Positions 56,431-64,000 of a stretch of DNA of 64,000 nt are shown here, one piece after another (the first letter of the stretch is position 1; every line of letters starts with the position of its first letter). Source of the stretch: Serratia quinivorans (GTDB lineage Bacteria > Pseudomonadota > Gammaproteobacteria > Enterobacterales > Enterobacteriaceae); assembly GCF_946227985.1 (NCBI RefSeq), contig NZ_CAMKGL010000001.1:930001-994000 (forward strand), given 5' to 3'. The notes under the pieces were generated by a model. It was not told the origin of the DNA. It saw only the letters and a list, made by a program, of their open reading frames with translations, and made no database searches. A program made the translations under genes and the position numbers.

Positions 56431-57363
56431 TTACTTGATTTCGAGTACGTCTAAACGCACCGGGGCGGTGTCATCCGCATCTTCCGGTTGCCAGCCGATC
56501 GGTTGCATTGGAATATCTTCACGGTCAAAGGCCAGATCGCCACCGTCAACCACTTCGCTGCCGTGGTGAATCCCTTTGAAATCAAAAAGGTTGTAGTCAC
56601 TCAGGTGCGAAGGTACTACGTTTTGCATCGCGCTGAACATGGTTTCCAGACGGCCAGGGTAACGTTTATCCCAGTCGCGCAGCATATCGCCAATCACCTG
56701 GCGTTGCAGATTAGGCTGCGAGCCGCACAGGTTGCACGGGATAATCGGGAAGCCTTTGGCAACCGAGAAACGCTCAATGTCTTTTTCACGGCAATAAGCC
56801 AGCGGGCGAATAACCACGTGTTTGCCATCGTCGCTCATCAGCTTGGGTGGCATGCCTTTCAGCTTGCCGCCGTAGAACATGTTGAGGAACAGCGTCTGCA
56901 GAATGTCGTCACGGTGGTGACCAAGGGCAATTTTGGTGGCCCCCAGCTCGGTAGCGGTGCGGTAAAGGATACCGCGGCGCAGGCGTGAACACAGTGAGCA
57001 GGTGGTTTTACCCTCAGGGATTTTGTCCTTGACGATGCTGTAGGTGTTTTCCTCAACAATCTGGTATTCCACCCCCAGGCTTTCCAGATAGGCCGGCAGA
57101 ATATGCTCGGGGAAACCGGGTTGTTTCTGATCGAGGTTGACCGCAACCAGTGAGAAATTGACCGGGGCGTTTTGCTGCAGGTTGCGCAAAATCTCCAGCA
57201 TGGTGTAGCTGTCTTTGCCGCCGGACAGGCAAACCATGATGCGGTCGCCTTCCTCAATCATGTTGAAATCGGCGATCGCCTGGCCCACGTTACGACGCAG
57301 GCGCTTTTGCAATTTGTTCAGATTGTACTGCTCTTTTTGACTAACTGTTTGTTGTTCTGACAT
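56431..57363 (-). CDS. ttcA: tRNA 2-thiocytidine synthetase TtcA
   Basis: 310 residues (E. coli 311). It thiolates cytidine 32 of some tRNAs using ATP, cysteine-derived sulfur and a [4Fe-4S] cluster. PP-loop motif [10 protein letters not shown] at residues ~47-56; cluster cysteines Cys122 and Cys125 (TTCSLCSR) with a third in [21 protein letters not shown] is the conserved catalytic loop. Located next to fnrS/zntB as in E. coli. Confidence 0.97.
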   Translation of the reverse strand: MSEQQTVSQKEQYNLNKLQKRLRRNVGQAIADFNMIEEGDRIMVCLSGGKDSYTMLEILRNLQQNAPVNFSLVAVNLDQKQPGFPEHILPAYLESLGVEYQIVEENTYSIVKDKIPEGKTTCSLCSRLRRGILYRTATELGATKIALGHHRDDILQTLFLNMFYGGKLKGMPPKLMSDDGKHVVIRPLAYCREKDIERFSVAKGFPIIPCNLCGSQPNLQRQVIGDMLRDWDKRYPGRLETMFSAMQNVVPSHLSDYNLFDFKGIHHGSEVVDGGDLAFDREDIPMQPIGWQPEDADDTAPVRLDVLEIK

Positions 57364-57490
57364 TTAAATCGTGCTCGTTCTCAATTGGGGGCACTATGGG
57401 CATAAAGTTTTAGGCAGCGAGTTTAGCATTCTATGGGCTGCTTGGGTATTTCATCCATACACCCGAGGCAGCAAAGGCGGTTTGCTTGCT

Positions 57491-58759
57491 TCAGTACACG
57501 CGGGCACGCGGTAAATCGGCCACCCGCGTGGTGTAAGCGGGAGAGAGAAACTCACGTTTCATCGACCATGTCTGTTGGTTTCCTTGCCCGGCAAACCAGA
57601 TCCCGGCATGCCCGGACTGATTGATTTTATCCAACGCGGCCATTAAACGTGCGCTGTTAGGCCGTGGCTGATACTCATCGAACAGGTCCAACTGAGCGAC
57701 ACCTTGCGAGTAAAAGTCTTGTAGCATAACGCCGGCTTTTAGATAGCGGTGACCGGGCTGCCATATCTTATCAAGGCATCGAATCGCAGCGGCGATGATG
57801 TCGCGCGTATCTTGCGTCGGGGTACTGAGCCTGATGCTCGCGGTGTTGCCGTAATACTTTTCATTAGCCGAGAAGGGGCTGGTTTTAACCCATGCATTGA
57901 TATTCCGGCAATATTGGTGTTCTGCACGCAGTTTCTCTGCCGCACGGGAAGCGTGCATACAGATCGCCTGATGCATATCCTGGTATTCAGTGACGCGTTC
58001 ACCAAATGATCTGCTGCAAATGATCTGTTGTTTGGTTGGGGCAAACTCTTCGAGTGACAAGCAGGGCTCACCGCGCAGTTCACGCACCGTGCGTTCAACC
58101 ACCACGCTGAAATGCTTGCGGATCATCGTGGTGCTGGCATCCGCCAGCTGCAGTGCGGTTTCGATCCCCATAGTCTGCAGCTCTTTGGTGATGCGGCGTC
58201 CGATACCCCAGACTTCTGCCGCCGGTACTCTCTCCATTAATTTTCGCTGTCGCTCCTGGTTGGAAAGGTCAACCACGCCTTGGGTCTGACTCCATTTTTT
58301 CGCCGCGTAGTTCGCCAGCTTTGCCAGCGTCTTGGTCTGGGCAATACCGACGCCGACGGTGAGGCCGGTGCATTGCAAAACGCGGGCGCGAACCTGGCGC
58401 CCGAACGTGGCCAAATCGACACAGTTTTGTACCCCGGCAAGCTCAAGGAAGCTTTCGTCGATAGAGTAAATTTCGGTCCGCGGCGCCATTTCTTCGAGCA
58501 CGGCCATCACTCGCATCGACATATCGGCGTACAGCTCGTAGTTGCTGCTGAATGCGATCCCCCCGGCACGCTCAAAATCATGTTTTATTTTGAAATAGGG
58601 CGCGCCTGTTTTCAGGCCCAGGGCCTTTGCCTCTTTGCTCTGTGCCACCACACAGCCGTCGTTGTTCGACAGCACAACGATCGGTCGGCCACGCAGATCC
58701 GGACGCCACAGCGTTTCACAACTCGCATAGAAGTTGTTTACATCGGCCAGGGCGTACAT
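57491..58759 (-). CDS. umuC: DNA polymerase V catalytic subunit UmuC
   Basis: 422 residues, the same as E. coli UmuC. Y-family translesion polymerase: [15 protein letters not shown] at the N-terminus and SIDESFLEL holding catalytic acidic residues at ~100-108. The thumb and little-finger domains follow and the C-terminus holds a beta-clamp-binding segment (QLDLFDE). Its ATG overlaps the umuD stop by one base. Expressed only after DNA damage through the LexA box upstream of umuD. Confidence 0.97.
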   Translation of the reverse strand: MYALADVNNFYASCETLWRPDLRGRPIVVLSNNDGCVVAQSKEAKALGLKTGAPYFKIKHDFERAGGIAFSSNYELYADMSMRVMAVLEEMAPRTEIYSIDESFLELAGVQNCVDLATFGRQVRARVLQCTGLTVGVGIAQTKTLAKLANYAAKKWSQTQGVVDLSNQERQRKLMERVPAAEVWGIGRRITKELQTMGIETALQLADASTTMIRKHFSVVVERTVRELRGEPCLSLEEFAPTKQQIICSRSFGERVTEYQDMHQAICMHASRAAEKLRAEHQYCRNINAWVKTSPFSANEKYYGNTASIRLSTPTQDTRDIIAAAIRCLDKIWQPGHRYLKAGVMLQDFYSQGVAQLDLFDEYQPRPNSARLMAALDKINQSGHAGIWFAGQGNQQTWSMKREFLSPAYTTRVADLPRARVY

Positions 58760-59181
58760 TATTTCAGCCTGGTGATGGTTGAAACCACCACGCCGACGAT
58801 GTTCTGATCGTCGCTGTCCTCGCGCAGCGGTATTGGCCGAAAGTTTGGATTCATCGGCTCAAGCTGTTTGACAGGATGCAGGCACAGGCGTTTAACCGTG
58901 AACTCGCCTGCGATGCTGGCGATCACGATATCGCCGTGACAGGCACCAATACTGCGATCGACCACCAGCATGGATCCGTCGGTGATCCCGGCTTCGATCA
59001 TGCTTTCTCCTGAAGCGATCAGAAAATAAGTCGCCGAAGGATGACTAATGCAGTACTCGTTGAGGTCGATCCGCGCGTGTATATAGTCTTGCGCGGGGCT
59101 GGGAAAGCCCGCCGGGACGTTATCGGCGTAAAGCGGAATGAACTGTTTCTCTGGGGTTGGCGTGGGGGAAAAGTGTTTCAT
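58759..59181 (-). CDS. umuD: Polymerase V accessory protein UmuD
   Basis: 140 residues (E. coli 139). LexA-like S24 peptidase fold with catalytic Ser60 (SGESMI) and Lys97 (TVKRL). RecA-stimulated self-cleavage would occur between Ala24 and Gly25 (NVPAGFPSP), where E. coli has Cys-Gly; Ala-Gly is the dipeptide used in LexA. Cleaved UmuD' forms PolV with UmuC. LexA box directly upstream. Confidence 0.97.
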   Translation of the reverse strand: MKHFSPTPTPEKQFIPLYADNVPAGFPSPAQDYIHARIDLNEYCISHPSATYFLIASGESMIEAGITDGSMLVVDRSIGACHGDIVIASIAGEFTVKRLCLHPVKQLEPMNPNFRPIPLREDSDDQNIVGVVVSTITRLK

Positions 59182-59195
59182 GGTGCATTTCTCTA

Positions 59196-59215
59196 TACTG
59201 TTTTTATATACAGTA
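59196..59215. promoter_or_regulatory. LexA (SOS) box of umuDC
   Basis: CTG-N10-CAG (59198-59213) with the A+T-rich middle TTTTTATATA and symmetrical flanking TA on both sides, a consensus-quality SOS box 15 bases before umuD. Confidence 0.92.
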
Positions 59216-59257
59216 TAAGCAAGTTTTAGCCATTACAACCATAAAGAAAGTCAGGGG

Positions 59258-59304
59258 CGAGAGGATCCACAGCTATCCACTTGTTGGGCAAGATGATCCT
59301 CTCG
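59258..59304. repeat. Inverted repeat between umuD and the alginate-lyase-like gene
   Basis: CGAGAGGATC (59258-59267) and GATCCTCTCG (59295-59304) are perfect 10-base inverted copies separated by 27 bases that contain two ATCCAC copies. It may be an operator or a stable hairpin in the divergent promoter region. Confidence 0.5.
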
Positions 59305-59441
59305 GAAAGTTTTTAGGATGTGGCTTGCAGAGCCGAATGTAGCGGTGTTTTTACGCCCGGAAACGTTTTTTATCTGTCGGGAAACACAAAACCGGGCAGG
59401 ATAATCTCAATCACCTCTGATCATAATGGGGAGCCCGTTTG

Positions 59442-60689
59442 ATGATACGCATCTGCCTGCAGGCAGGCCTCTTGTTTTGCCTGACCCCGCTGGCCGCCAG
59501 CGCCACTGAATGCTGTATTTTCTTGCAGCAGCCGCAGCTGTTACAGGTAAAAGCACAGACTCAAGGGGATGCCAACTACCAACGACTGATGCATGACGCC
59601 GACAGCGCGCTGCAAAAGCCGTTGCTCAGCGTCACGGATAAAGGTTTGACGCCGCCGAGCGGCGATAAGCATGACTATCTGAGCCTCGGGGCTTATTGGT
59701 GGCCGGATGCGAGTAAAGCCAACGGGCTGCCCTGGATCCGCCGCGATGGACAGGTCAATCCGGCCAGTAAGAATGAACAAAGCGACGGCGTGCGTTTGGC
59801 GGAGTTCACCCAGCGGGTTCAGACGCTGGCGCTGGCGGGGTATTTCTCCGGTCAACGGCGCTATAGCGATCGGGCGATAGCGTTGCTGCGCACCTGGTTT
59901 ATCACCCCATCAACGCGGATGAATCCTAACCTCAACTACGCTCAGGGCATTCCGGGGCGCGACAACGGCCGGGGGAACGGTATTCTGGACGGACGTTATT
60001 TTGCCACCCGCATTGTCGACAGCCTGTTATTGCTGCAGCAGACACCGGGCTGGACGGCGCAAGATGAAAGCCAGCTGCGGCAATGGTTTGGCCGTTATCT
60101 GGATTGGCTATTGCACAGTCCGGCCGGCAAGCAGGAGGCTGCCGCAAAGAATAATCACGGCAGTTGGTATGCGGTACAGGTGGCGGGCATCGCCAGCTGG
60201 CTCGGGCGTGATCAGGTCGTGCGCGATATGGCGACGCTGACGCAGCAAAAGCTGGACTTGCAGCTTGCCGTCAATGGTTCGCAGCCGCAGGAGTTGCTGC
60301 GCACCCGGTCGTTCCACTACAGCTATTTTAACTTGCAAGCCTTGGTGCTGATGGCTGGTTTGGCACAACGGCAGGGGATTGATCTCTGGCACTACCGAAC
60401 CGAACAAGGCAGTTCATTGTTGGCGGCACTGGATTTCATGGCACCCTATGTAGATGTGGCACATCCATGGCCTTACCCGAGTCTGGATCGGGTGGGGGTT
60501 CGTATCGTTCCACTGCTGATCCAGGCCGACAGCATGCTGAAAGCCACGCGTTATCAAGCGGTGATTGAAAAGGCGCAATTTGATGCCACGCAATGGCAGG
60601 GAAAGGTGAGCTACGTACGGGGGGCGGTGAAAGAGGCACAGCGGCAAAGCTGGCTGGAAGCGGGGCGCGAACCGGTCGCACCCCGATGA
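59442..60689 (+). CDS. Secreted alginate-lyase-family protein
   Basis: 415 residues from ATG at 59442 (GGGGAG upstream). Signal peptide MIRICLQAGLLFCLTPLAASA. The mature part resembles the alpha/alpha-barrel alginate lyase family (Pfam Alginate_lyase, PL5-like): SLGAYWWPD near residue 85, NLNYAQGIPGRDNGRG, and the catalytic-type motif NNHGSWYAVQVAG at ~230. LQPQELLRTRSFHYSYFNLQ-like sequence follows (shown approximately as QPQELLRTRSFHYS). Substrate may be alginate or another uronate polymer; many enterobacterial members are uncharacterised. No alginate genes lie nearby. It faces nifJ tail-to-tail with one base between. Confidence 0.85.
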   Translation: MIRICLQAGLLFCLTPLAASATECCIFLQQPQLLQVKAQTQGDANYQRLMHDADSALQKPLLSVTDKGLTPPSGDKHDYLSLGAYWWPDASKANGLPWIRRDGQVNPASKNEQSDGVRLAEFTQRVQTLALAGYFSGQRRYSDRAIALLRTWFITPSTRMNPNLNYAQGIPGRDNGRGNGILDGRYFATRIVDSLLLLQQTPGWTAQDESQLRQWFGRYLDWLLHSPAGKQEAAAKNNHGSWYAVQVAGIASWLGRDQVVRDMATLTQQKLDLQLAVNGSQPQELLRTRSFHYSYFNLQALVLMAGLAQRQGIDLWHYRTEQGSSLLAALDFMAPYVDVAHPWPYPSLDRVGVRIVPLLIQADSMLKATRYQAVIEKAQFDATQWQGKVSYVRGAVKEAQRQSWLEAGREPVAPR

Positions 60690-60690
60690 C

Positions 60691-63600
60691 TTACTCGGCG
60701 GAAGATTTTTCCCCTTTGCCGGCCAGCAGGCTGAGGAAGTCGTACTTCTCCTTCAGCTCTTTCTCTGCGGCCTGATACAGCGCGCTGGCCACCTCCGGCT
60801 GCTGTGAGTTCAGGCGGCGGAAGCGCTGTTCTTTCAGCAGCGTTTCGGTCAGGTTGCTGTTTGGTGGCCGGGAGTCCAGTACCAGCGCAGCTTTGCCCTC
60901 ATCGGCACGGCGCGGATCGAAGCGGTACAGCGGCCAGAAACCGGTGGCGGTCAACTGCTTCATCTGGTCGTGGCTGAGCGCCAGATCGTAACCGTGCTCT
61001 TCGCAGGGGCTGTAGGCGATAATCAGTGATGGGCCGGGATAGGCCTCGGCTTCCTGAATCGCTTTCACCGTCTGGTTGAGCTGCGCACCCAGCGAGATTT
61101 GCGCCACATACACATGGCCATACATCATCATGCTGACGCCCAGATCCTTACGCGCCTTGCGCTTGCCGTGCTCACCGAACTTGGTGACTGCGCCCAGCGG
61201 GGTAGCTTTCGACTGTTGGCCACCGGTGTTGGAATAACATTGGGTATCCAGCACCAGTACGTTGACGTTTTCGGTCAGGCTGAGGACGTGATCCAACCCA
61301 CCGAACCCGATGTCGTAAGCCCAGCCATCGCCGCCAATCAGCCAGATGGACTTATCCACCAGATAATCGGCGTCGGTTGCCAGTTGGCGTGCATCGTTAC
61401 CTTCGATTTTCGCCAACAGGCCGCGCAGTTCAGCAATCTGCCGGCGGCGCGGTTCCGGTGCGATATCCTCCATCTGCAGGGCATTAACCAATTGTGTCGG
61501 CAACTGCGGTGCCAGCGTGTTCAACAGGCGCAATACGCGGCTGCGGTGTTGGTCGACAGTCAGGCGGAAGCCCAGACCGAATTCGGCGTTGTCCTCAAAC
61601 AGCGAGTTGGCCCAGGCCGGGCCACGCCCTTCGGCATTGGTGGTGTAAGGCGTGGTGGGCAGGTTGCCGCCGTAAATGGATGAGCAGCCGGTGGCATTGG
61701 CAATCAGCAATCGGTCGCCATAAAGCTGGGTCAACAGCTTGATGTACGGCGTTTCACCGCAGCCGGAACAGGCGCCGGAGTATTCGAACAACGGCGAAAT
61801 CAGCTGTGAGGTACGAATATCGATCCGTTCGAGCTGCGCCGGGTCGATCTCCGGCAGTTGCAGGAAGAAGTCGTAGTGTTCTTTTTCCACGGCCAGATGC
61901 TCCAGCCGTGGCGCCATGTTGATGGCCTTGATATCAGGATCCTGGCGGTCTTTCGCCGGGCAAACTTCAACGCACAGGTTGCAACCGGTACAGTCTTCCG
62001 GTGCCACCTGCAGCACGTATTTCTGGCCGCGCATATCTCGCGCTTTTACATCCAGCGACTGCAGCGAGGCAGGGGCATGTTCCATGGCCTCCGGCTGAAC
62101 CACTTTGGCGCGAATGGCGGAGTGCGGACAGGCGGCAACGCAGTGGTTGCACTGGGTGCACAGATCCGGCTTCCAGATGGGGATCGCCTCGGCGATGTTG
62201 CGTTTTTCCCACTGTGTGGTGCCCACTGGCCAGGTGCCGTCCGGCGGGAAGGCGGACACTGGCAGTGCATCGCCCAATCCGGCCAGCATCGCGGCGGTGA
62301 CGGTTTTGACAAAGTCAGGCGCGGCGTCGGACACCACCGGCGGTCGCATTGGGCTGCTGTCGTCTATCGGCTGCAGTGGGATCTCAATCAGTGCATCGAA
62401 CGTAGCGGCCAGTGCCTGCCAGTTGCGTTCAACAATATCCTGGCCTTTGCTGCTGTAGCTGCGGGCAATGGCGTCGCGCAATTGCTGCAATGCCACATCG
62501 CCCGGCAGGATCTGGGCCAGGTGGAAAAACGCCATCTGCATCACGGTATTGATGCGCGCGCCAAGTCGGCATTCCCGCGCCAGTTTGGCGGCGTTAATGA
62601 TGTAAAATCGCGCCTGGCGCTGTTGCAGCACCGCCTGCACTTCCTGAGGCAGCCGCGACCAGGCTTCTTCCGCACCGTACGGGGTATTGAGCAGGAAAAT
62701 GCCGCCGGGTTTCAGGCGTTCCGCCATCTGGTAGGTATCGATAAACTGCAATTGGTGACAGCCGACAAAGTCGGCGCGGCTGACCAGATAGGCCGAGTTA
62801 ATCGGCTGCTCACTGACGCGCAGATGCGATACCGTCAGGCCTCCGGCCTTTTTCGAGTCGTAGACAAAATAGCCCTGTGCGTACAGCGGCGTGCTGTTGC
62901 CGATGATTTTGATGTTGTTTTTGGTGGCGGAAACCGACCCGTCGCTACCCAGGCCGTAGAATAACGCCTCCAGTGAGGCACGCTGTGGCAGGGTTTCTTC
63001 ACTGAGGGGCAGGGAAAGGCCGGTCACATCGTCAAAAATACCGACGGTAAAACGCGGGCGCGGTTTGTCGAGCGTCAGTTCTTTAAATACCGCCAACGCG
63101 CAGTCCGGCCCGAACTCTTTCGAGGACAACCCATAACGGCCACCGATCACCGTCGGCATGTTGGCGCGTTCACCCCGGCTGAAGGCTTCGGCCAGCGCGG
63201 TCATTACGTCCAGATACAGCGGTTCCGCCAGCGCGCCTGGCTCTTTGGTGCGATCCAGTACGGCGATTTTCGTTGCGCTTTCCGGCAGCACGCTGAGCAG
63301 GTATTGCGCGGAAAAGGGTCGGAACAGCCGTACTTTCAGTACGCCGACTTTTTCTCCGCGCGTCAGCAGGGCGTCGATCGCCTCTTCGCAGGTACCGATA
63401 GCAGACCCCATCAGGATCACTACGCGTTCGGCTTGCGGATGGCCGTAATATTCAAAAGGCTGATATGCCCGGCCAGTGATCTGGGCAAACTTGTCCATCG
63501 CATCAATCACGTGCTGGCCGGCACCGTCGTACCAGGGGTTGGTGGCCTCACGGGACTGGAAATAGGTATCCGGGTTGGCGGAGGTACCGCGCACCACGGG

Positions 63601-64000
63601 ATGGTCCGGCGACAGCGCGCGGCTGCGGTGCGCATCAATTGCCTCCTGCGGCAGCATCTGGCGCAGGGCATCGTCGCTCAACGGGACGATCTTGTTGATT
63701 TCATGCGAGGTGCGGAAACCATCAAAAAAGTGAATAAACGGCAGGCGACTGTTGAGGCTCGCCGTTTGAGAAATCAACGCAAAGTCCTGTGCTTCCTGCA
63801 CGTTACTGGCACACAGCATGGCGCAGCCGGTCTGGCGTACCGCCATCACGTCGGAATGGTCGCCGAAAATCGACAGCGCGTGCGTGGCGATAGTGCGTGC
63901 GGCGACGTGCAGGACAAACGGCGTCAGTTCACCGGCCAGTTTGTACAGCGTCGGGATCATCAGCAGCAGGCCCTGCGACGAGGTAAATGAGGTCGACAGT
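60691..64000 (-). CDS. nifJ: Pyruvate:flavodoxin oxidoreductase NifJ/YdbK, C-terminal ~94% (5' truncated)
   Basis: About 1,100 residues are visible; the frame is open to the window end (reading LSTSFTSSQGLLLMIPTLYK), so the N-terminal ~75 residues lie outside. The enzyme splits pyruvate with CoA to acetyl-CoA and CO2, passing electrons to flavodoxin or ferredoxin without oxygen. Visible parts: remaining domain I, domain II, the gamma domain GKVGVLKVRLFRPF-like segment (EKVGVLKVRLFRPF), and the two-cluster ferredoxin domain (CTQCNHCVAACPHS; CTGCNLCVEVCPAK). The thiamine diphosphate domain follows (IGGDGWAYDIGFGGLDHVLS) with Cys in SGACSGCGETPY binding the third cluster. Nearly the same as E. 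coli YdbK. Confidence 0.97.
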   Translation of the reverse strand, partial: LSTSFTSSQGLLLMIPTLYKLAGELTPFVLHVAARTIATHALSIFGDHSDVMAVRQTGCAMLCASNVQEAQDFALISQTASLNSRLPFIHFFDGFRTSHEINKIVPLSDDALRQMLPQEAIDAHRSRALSPDHPVVRGTSANPDTYFQSREATNPWYDGAGQHVIDAMDKFAQITGRAYQPFEYYGHPQAERVVILMGSAIGTCEEAIDALLTRGEKVGVLKVRLFRPFSAQYLLSVLPESATKIAVLDRTKEPGALAEPLYLDVMTALAEAFSRGERANMPTVIGGRYGLSSKEFGPDCALAVFKELTLDKPRPRFTVGIFDDVTGLSLPLSEETLPQRASLEALFYGLGSDGSVSATKNNIKIIGNSTPLYAQGYFVYDSKKAGGLTVSHLRVSEQPINSAYLVSRADFVGCHQLQFIDTYQMAERLKPGGIFLLNTPYGAEEAWSRLPQEVQAVLQQRQARFYIINAAKLARECRLGARINTVMQMAFFHLAQILPGDVALQQLRDAIARSYSSKGQDIVERNWQALAATFDALIEIPLQPIDDSSPMRPPVVSDAAPDFVKTVTAAMLAGLGDALPVSAFPPDGTWPVGTTQWEKRNIAEAIPIWKPDLCTQCNHCVAACPHSAIRAKVVQPEAMEHAPASLQSLDVKARDMRGQKYVLQVAPEDCTGCNLCVEVCPAKDRQDPDIKAINMAPRLEHLAVEKEHYDFFLQLPEIDPAQLERIDIRTSQLISPLFEYSGACSGCGETPYIKLLTQLYGDRLLIANATGCSSIYGGNLPTTPYTTNAEGRGPAWANSLFEDNAEFGLGFRLTVDQHRSRVLRLLNTLAPQLPTQLVNALQMEDIAPEPRRRQIAELRGLLAKIEGNDARQLATDADYLVDKSIWLIGGDGWAYDIGFGGLDHVLSLTENVNVLVLDTQCYSNTGGQQSKATPLGAVTKFGEHGKRKARKDLGVSMMMYGHVYVAQISLGAQLNQTVKAIQEAEAYPGPSLIIAYSPCEEHGYDLALSHDQMKQLTATGFWPLYRFDPRRADEGKAALVLDSRPPNSNLTETLLKEQRFRRLNSQQPEVASALYQAAEKELKEKYDFLSLLAGKGEKSSAE

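Noticed and set aside
61858-62964. 368-codon open frame antisense to nifJ
   Set aside because: Lies entirely within the conserved nifJ coding sequence, lacks recognisable domains or ribosome binding site, and reflects the high G+C of the opposite strand.

Overview
The window is a chromosomal segment of a Serratia-like member of the Enterobacterales. The genus is inferred from protein likeness and gene order; no species is claimed. The backbone follows the order known from Escherichia coli: topA-cysB-acnA-ribA-pgpB-lapA-lapB-pyrF-yciH-osmB-yciT-rnb, then sapABCDF, pspF, pspABCD-ycjXF-tyrR-tpx-ycjG-mpaA, mppA, zntB-fnrS-ttcA and finally nifJ. It is interrupted by genes that E. coli carries elsewhere or lacks. 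No rRNA, tRNA, CRISPR array, integrase or complete insertion sequence was seen.

Region by region. 1-4856: 3' end of topA, cysB, then two minus-strand genes foreign to the usual cysB-acnA junction (an unknown 201-residue protein and an orphan tailspike-like beta-helix protein). 4857-14054: housekeeping genes (aconitase A, riboflavin GTP cyclohydrolase II, PgpB, LapAB, PyrF, YciH, OsmB), with an ERIC repeat in front of lapA. 14055-21886: a sugar-phosphate block with an AraD-like epimerase, the DeoR-type regulator YciT, the glycyl radical enzyme YbiW and its activase YbiY, divergent fsaA, and a CstA/BtsT-family carrier. 22160-30701: RNase II, a YdeP-type molybdoprotein, the D,D-carboxypeptidase DacD, a LysR regulator, and a convergent tandem CMD-domain gene. 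That CMD gene is preceded by a 33-codon Cys-Cys peptide and alternative hairpins that look like an attenuator.

30702-39077: the sap operon, then a metal-homeostasis islet between sap and psp. It holds a Zur-type box, folE2, a gamma-carbonic-anhydrase homologue, a COG0523 GTPase, and a RyhB-family small RNA with Fur-type boxes. 39078-46279: phage-shock regulon with a sigma-54 promoter, ycjXF and tyrR. 46344-55675: tpx, muropeptide recycling genes (ycjG, mpaA, mppA), an oxidoreductase, several unknown small genes, a translationally coupled membrane-protein/secreted-hydrolase pair, and zntB. 55753-64000: FnrS small RNA, a VOC protein, ttcA, the LexA-controlled umuDC operon, a secreted alginate-lyase-like protein and the 3' part of nifJ.

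Recurring themes are anaerobiosis (a perfect FNR box between ybiYW and fsaA, FnrS with an FNR box, NifJ), metal limitation (Zur islet, RyhB) and envelope stress or peptidoglycan recycling (psp, ycjG/mpaA/mppA/sap, dacD, lapAB). The less familiar parts are the CMD-gene leader, the joining of yciT to ybiYW, the orphan tailspike-like gene and the coupled hydrolase pair. All assignments come from reading the sequence and recalled family knowledge; no database search was run.
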